DNA of 5,877 bases from assembly GCA_029937205.1 (NCBI GenBank), contig JAPYQV010000196.1, forward strand, positions 1-5,877, in the 5' to 3' direction. This document shows, in pieces, positions 4,883 through 5,877 of this stretch. The notes beneath the pieces were generated by a model that saw nothing but the letters and a program-made list of their open reading frames with translations, made no database searches and was not told where the DNA came from. The stretch comes from Alphaproteobacteria bacterium. Lineage in GTDB: Bacteria > Pseudomonadota > Alphaproteobacteria > UBA828. Within the stretch, counting starts at the first letter, position 1; every line of letters begins with the position of its first letter. The translations under genes were made by a program, and so were the position numbers.

Positions 4883-5877
4883 ATGGCGGGTGCGATTATC
4901 TTGTCTGTCGCGTCAATGGCCCCTAACATTGCTCGGCCTATGATTGTTCACGGAATCCTCTGCGCCGTGCGCCGCGCGATGACGGGAATTATGTTTCTGT
5001 CGGTAGCGCTGGCTGCGCGGAGCGCACTCGCAGCCTGGCAGACCGATGATTCGGCGCTCCTCGGCGTGGGACTCGTCGCCCTGCTGGCGATTGCGGCCGC
5101 GATTCATTACCGCGTCGGCCTGATTCACCAGCGTTCGCAACGGGAAAAAGAGCAATTTGCGGCGCTCGGCGCGCACCGTAACCTGGAGGCAGAGCTCAAA
5201 ACGGCCGGGGTTCATGTGGTAACGCTACGCCGCGGCGAGGGTCGCAACGGTGCCATCCGGCAGCTCAATGTCGAGGCGCTTTCAAACCTTCTGGCGCCGG
5301 ATGATTCAGCGCAAGTGTCGGCTGCGGCCGACAAATTGAAGCAGAATGGCGAGGCGTTCACCCTCACCTGCGCTGGCCAGGCCGCGGGCGAGATTTATGA
5401 TGTCAGCGGCTTTGCTTCGGGCGAGAGCGCCGTAACCTTGATCCTGTGCGATCGCTCCCGGGTGGCGCAAGAGCACGCTAAATTGGACGACGAAATCAGC
5501 CATCTGCGCACCGTCCTGGATGCGCTGGAAATGCCGATTTGGCAGCGCGCCCAGGACCTGCAATTGAATTGGTGCAATGCGGCCTATGCCAACCATGTGG
5601 ATTCATCGTTACGCCGGGCACTGCGCGAGCACGGCCCGGAATTGATTTCCGGCGTGTCTGAGTACGAGGCACGGGCACTGGCGCGCGTGGCGCTTGAGAC
5701 ACGGCAGCCGCAGCGCGCCCGCCACCATGTGGTGGTCGCCGGAGAACACCGCCTGTTGGACATCGTCGAAGCGCCGTTCGAGGGCGGTGATGGCGCTATC
5801 GGCTGGGCGAACGATATTAGCGACCTGGAGCAGGTGGAAGCGAACCTGAAACGCCACATCGAGGCTCACGCGCAAGT
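4883..5877 (+). CDS. Membrane-anchored PAS-domain protein, probable sensor histidine kinase (3' part outside window)
   Basis: The frame is open to the right edge, giving 331 residues. A hydrophobic segment (about 33-50, after Arg30-Arg31, ending ALA-A like a signal-peptidase site) is followed by a clear membrane helix at about 58-76, then a charged linker (RSQREKEQF). Residues about 90-185 look like a degenerate PAS-like unit. Residues about 208-305 form a better one: LDALEMPIWQR, LNWCNAAYANHV, HHVVVAGEHRLLDIVEAP and IGWANDISDLEQ, then a helical connector (VEANLKRHIEAHAQ). This pattern fits the PAS_7-type sensor kinases found after ahcY in Rhodospirillales-like genomes, which go on to further PAS, HisKA and HATPase domains. 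No kinase residues are inside the window, so the kinase call is inference from family and context. ATG 4883 is chosen for its ribosome site; GTG 4967, just before the first hydrophobic segment, is an alternative that would give a textbook signal-anchor. The ligand is unknown. Confidence 0.75.
   Translation, partial: MAGAIILSVASMAPNIARPMIVHGILCAVRRAMTGIMFLSVALAARSALAAWQTDDSALLGVGLVALLAIAAAIHYRVGLIHQRSQREKEQFAALGAHRNLEAELKTAGVHVVTLRRGEGRNGAIRQLNVEALSNLLAPDDSAQVSAAADKLKQNGEAFTLTCAGQAAGEIYDVSGFASGESAVTLILCDRSRVAQEHAKLDDEISHLRTVLDALEMPIWQRAQDLQLNWCNAAYANHVDSSLRRALREHGPELISGVSEYEARALARVALETRQPQRARHHVVVAGEHRLLDIVEAPFEGGDGAIGWANDISDLEQVEANLKRHIEAHAQ

Overview
The window reads as a chromosomal segment from an alphaproteobacterium, most likely Rhodospirillales-like. 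The evidence is moderately high GC, the gene order, and the style of the proteins: an NPr-like HPr with GLHARAA, an EIIA of the mannose family, and a PAS sensor kinase directly after ahcY. No RNA genes, mobile elements or CRISPR arrays were seen. Every full gene is on the + strand, and about 90% of the window is coding.

Layout: (1) bases 1-750, the 3' part of rapZ, cut by the left edge. (2) An AT-richer 59-nt spacer. (3) 810-1217, a mannose-type PTS EIIA. (4) 1240-1518, HPr, reached through an unusual chain of GTGA stop/start overlaps. (5) 1508-3319, PTS Enzyme I without a GAF domain, overlapping the HPr stop. (6) A 106-nt spacer with GC palindromes and a weak promoter candidate. (7) 3426-4721, ahcY (S-adenosylhomocysteine hydrolase). 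(8) A 161-nt spacer with a hairpin, a candidate promoter whose spacer holds a perfect palindrome, and an antisense open frame without a start. (9) 4883 to the right edge, the N-terminal part of a membrane-anchored PAS protein, probably a sensor histidine kinase.

How they work together: EI takes phosphate from PEP, passes it to HPr (His19) and then to EIIA (His9). No EIIB or EIIC transporter gene is visible, so this looks like a regulatory phosphorelay rather than a sugar importer. HPr keeps the serine that HPr kinase modifies; an hprK gene just left of the window is expected from known alphaproteobacterial synteny but cannot be seen here. RapZ, a P-loop protein that senses aminosugar phosphate in enterobacteria, sits in the same run. 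ahcY belongs to the SAM cycle; its co-location with the PTS genes is recurrent in this class, but the functional reason is not shown by the sequence.

I do not see a wholly new system. The points most worth a second look are the EIIA/HPr junction (coupled mini-ORF or a one-base frameshift), the non-canonical active-site signatures of EI, the short SAH hydrolase, and the palindrome-bearing promoter candidate in front of the PAS kinase.
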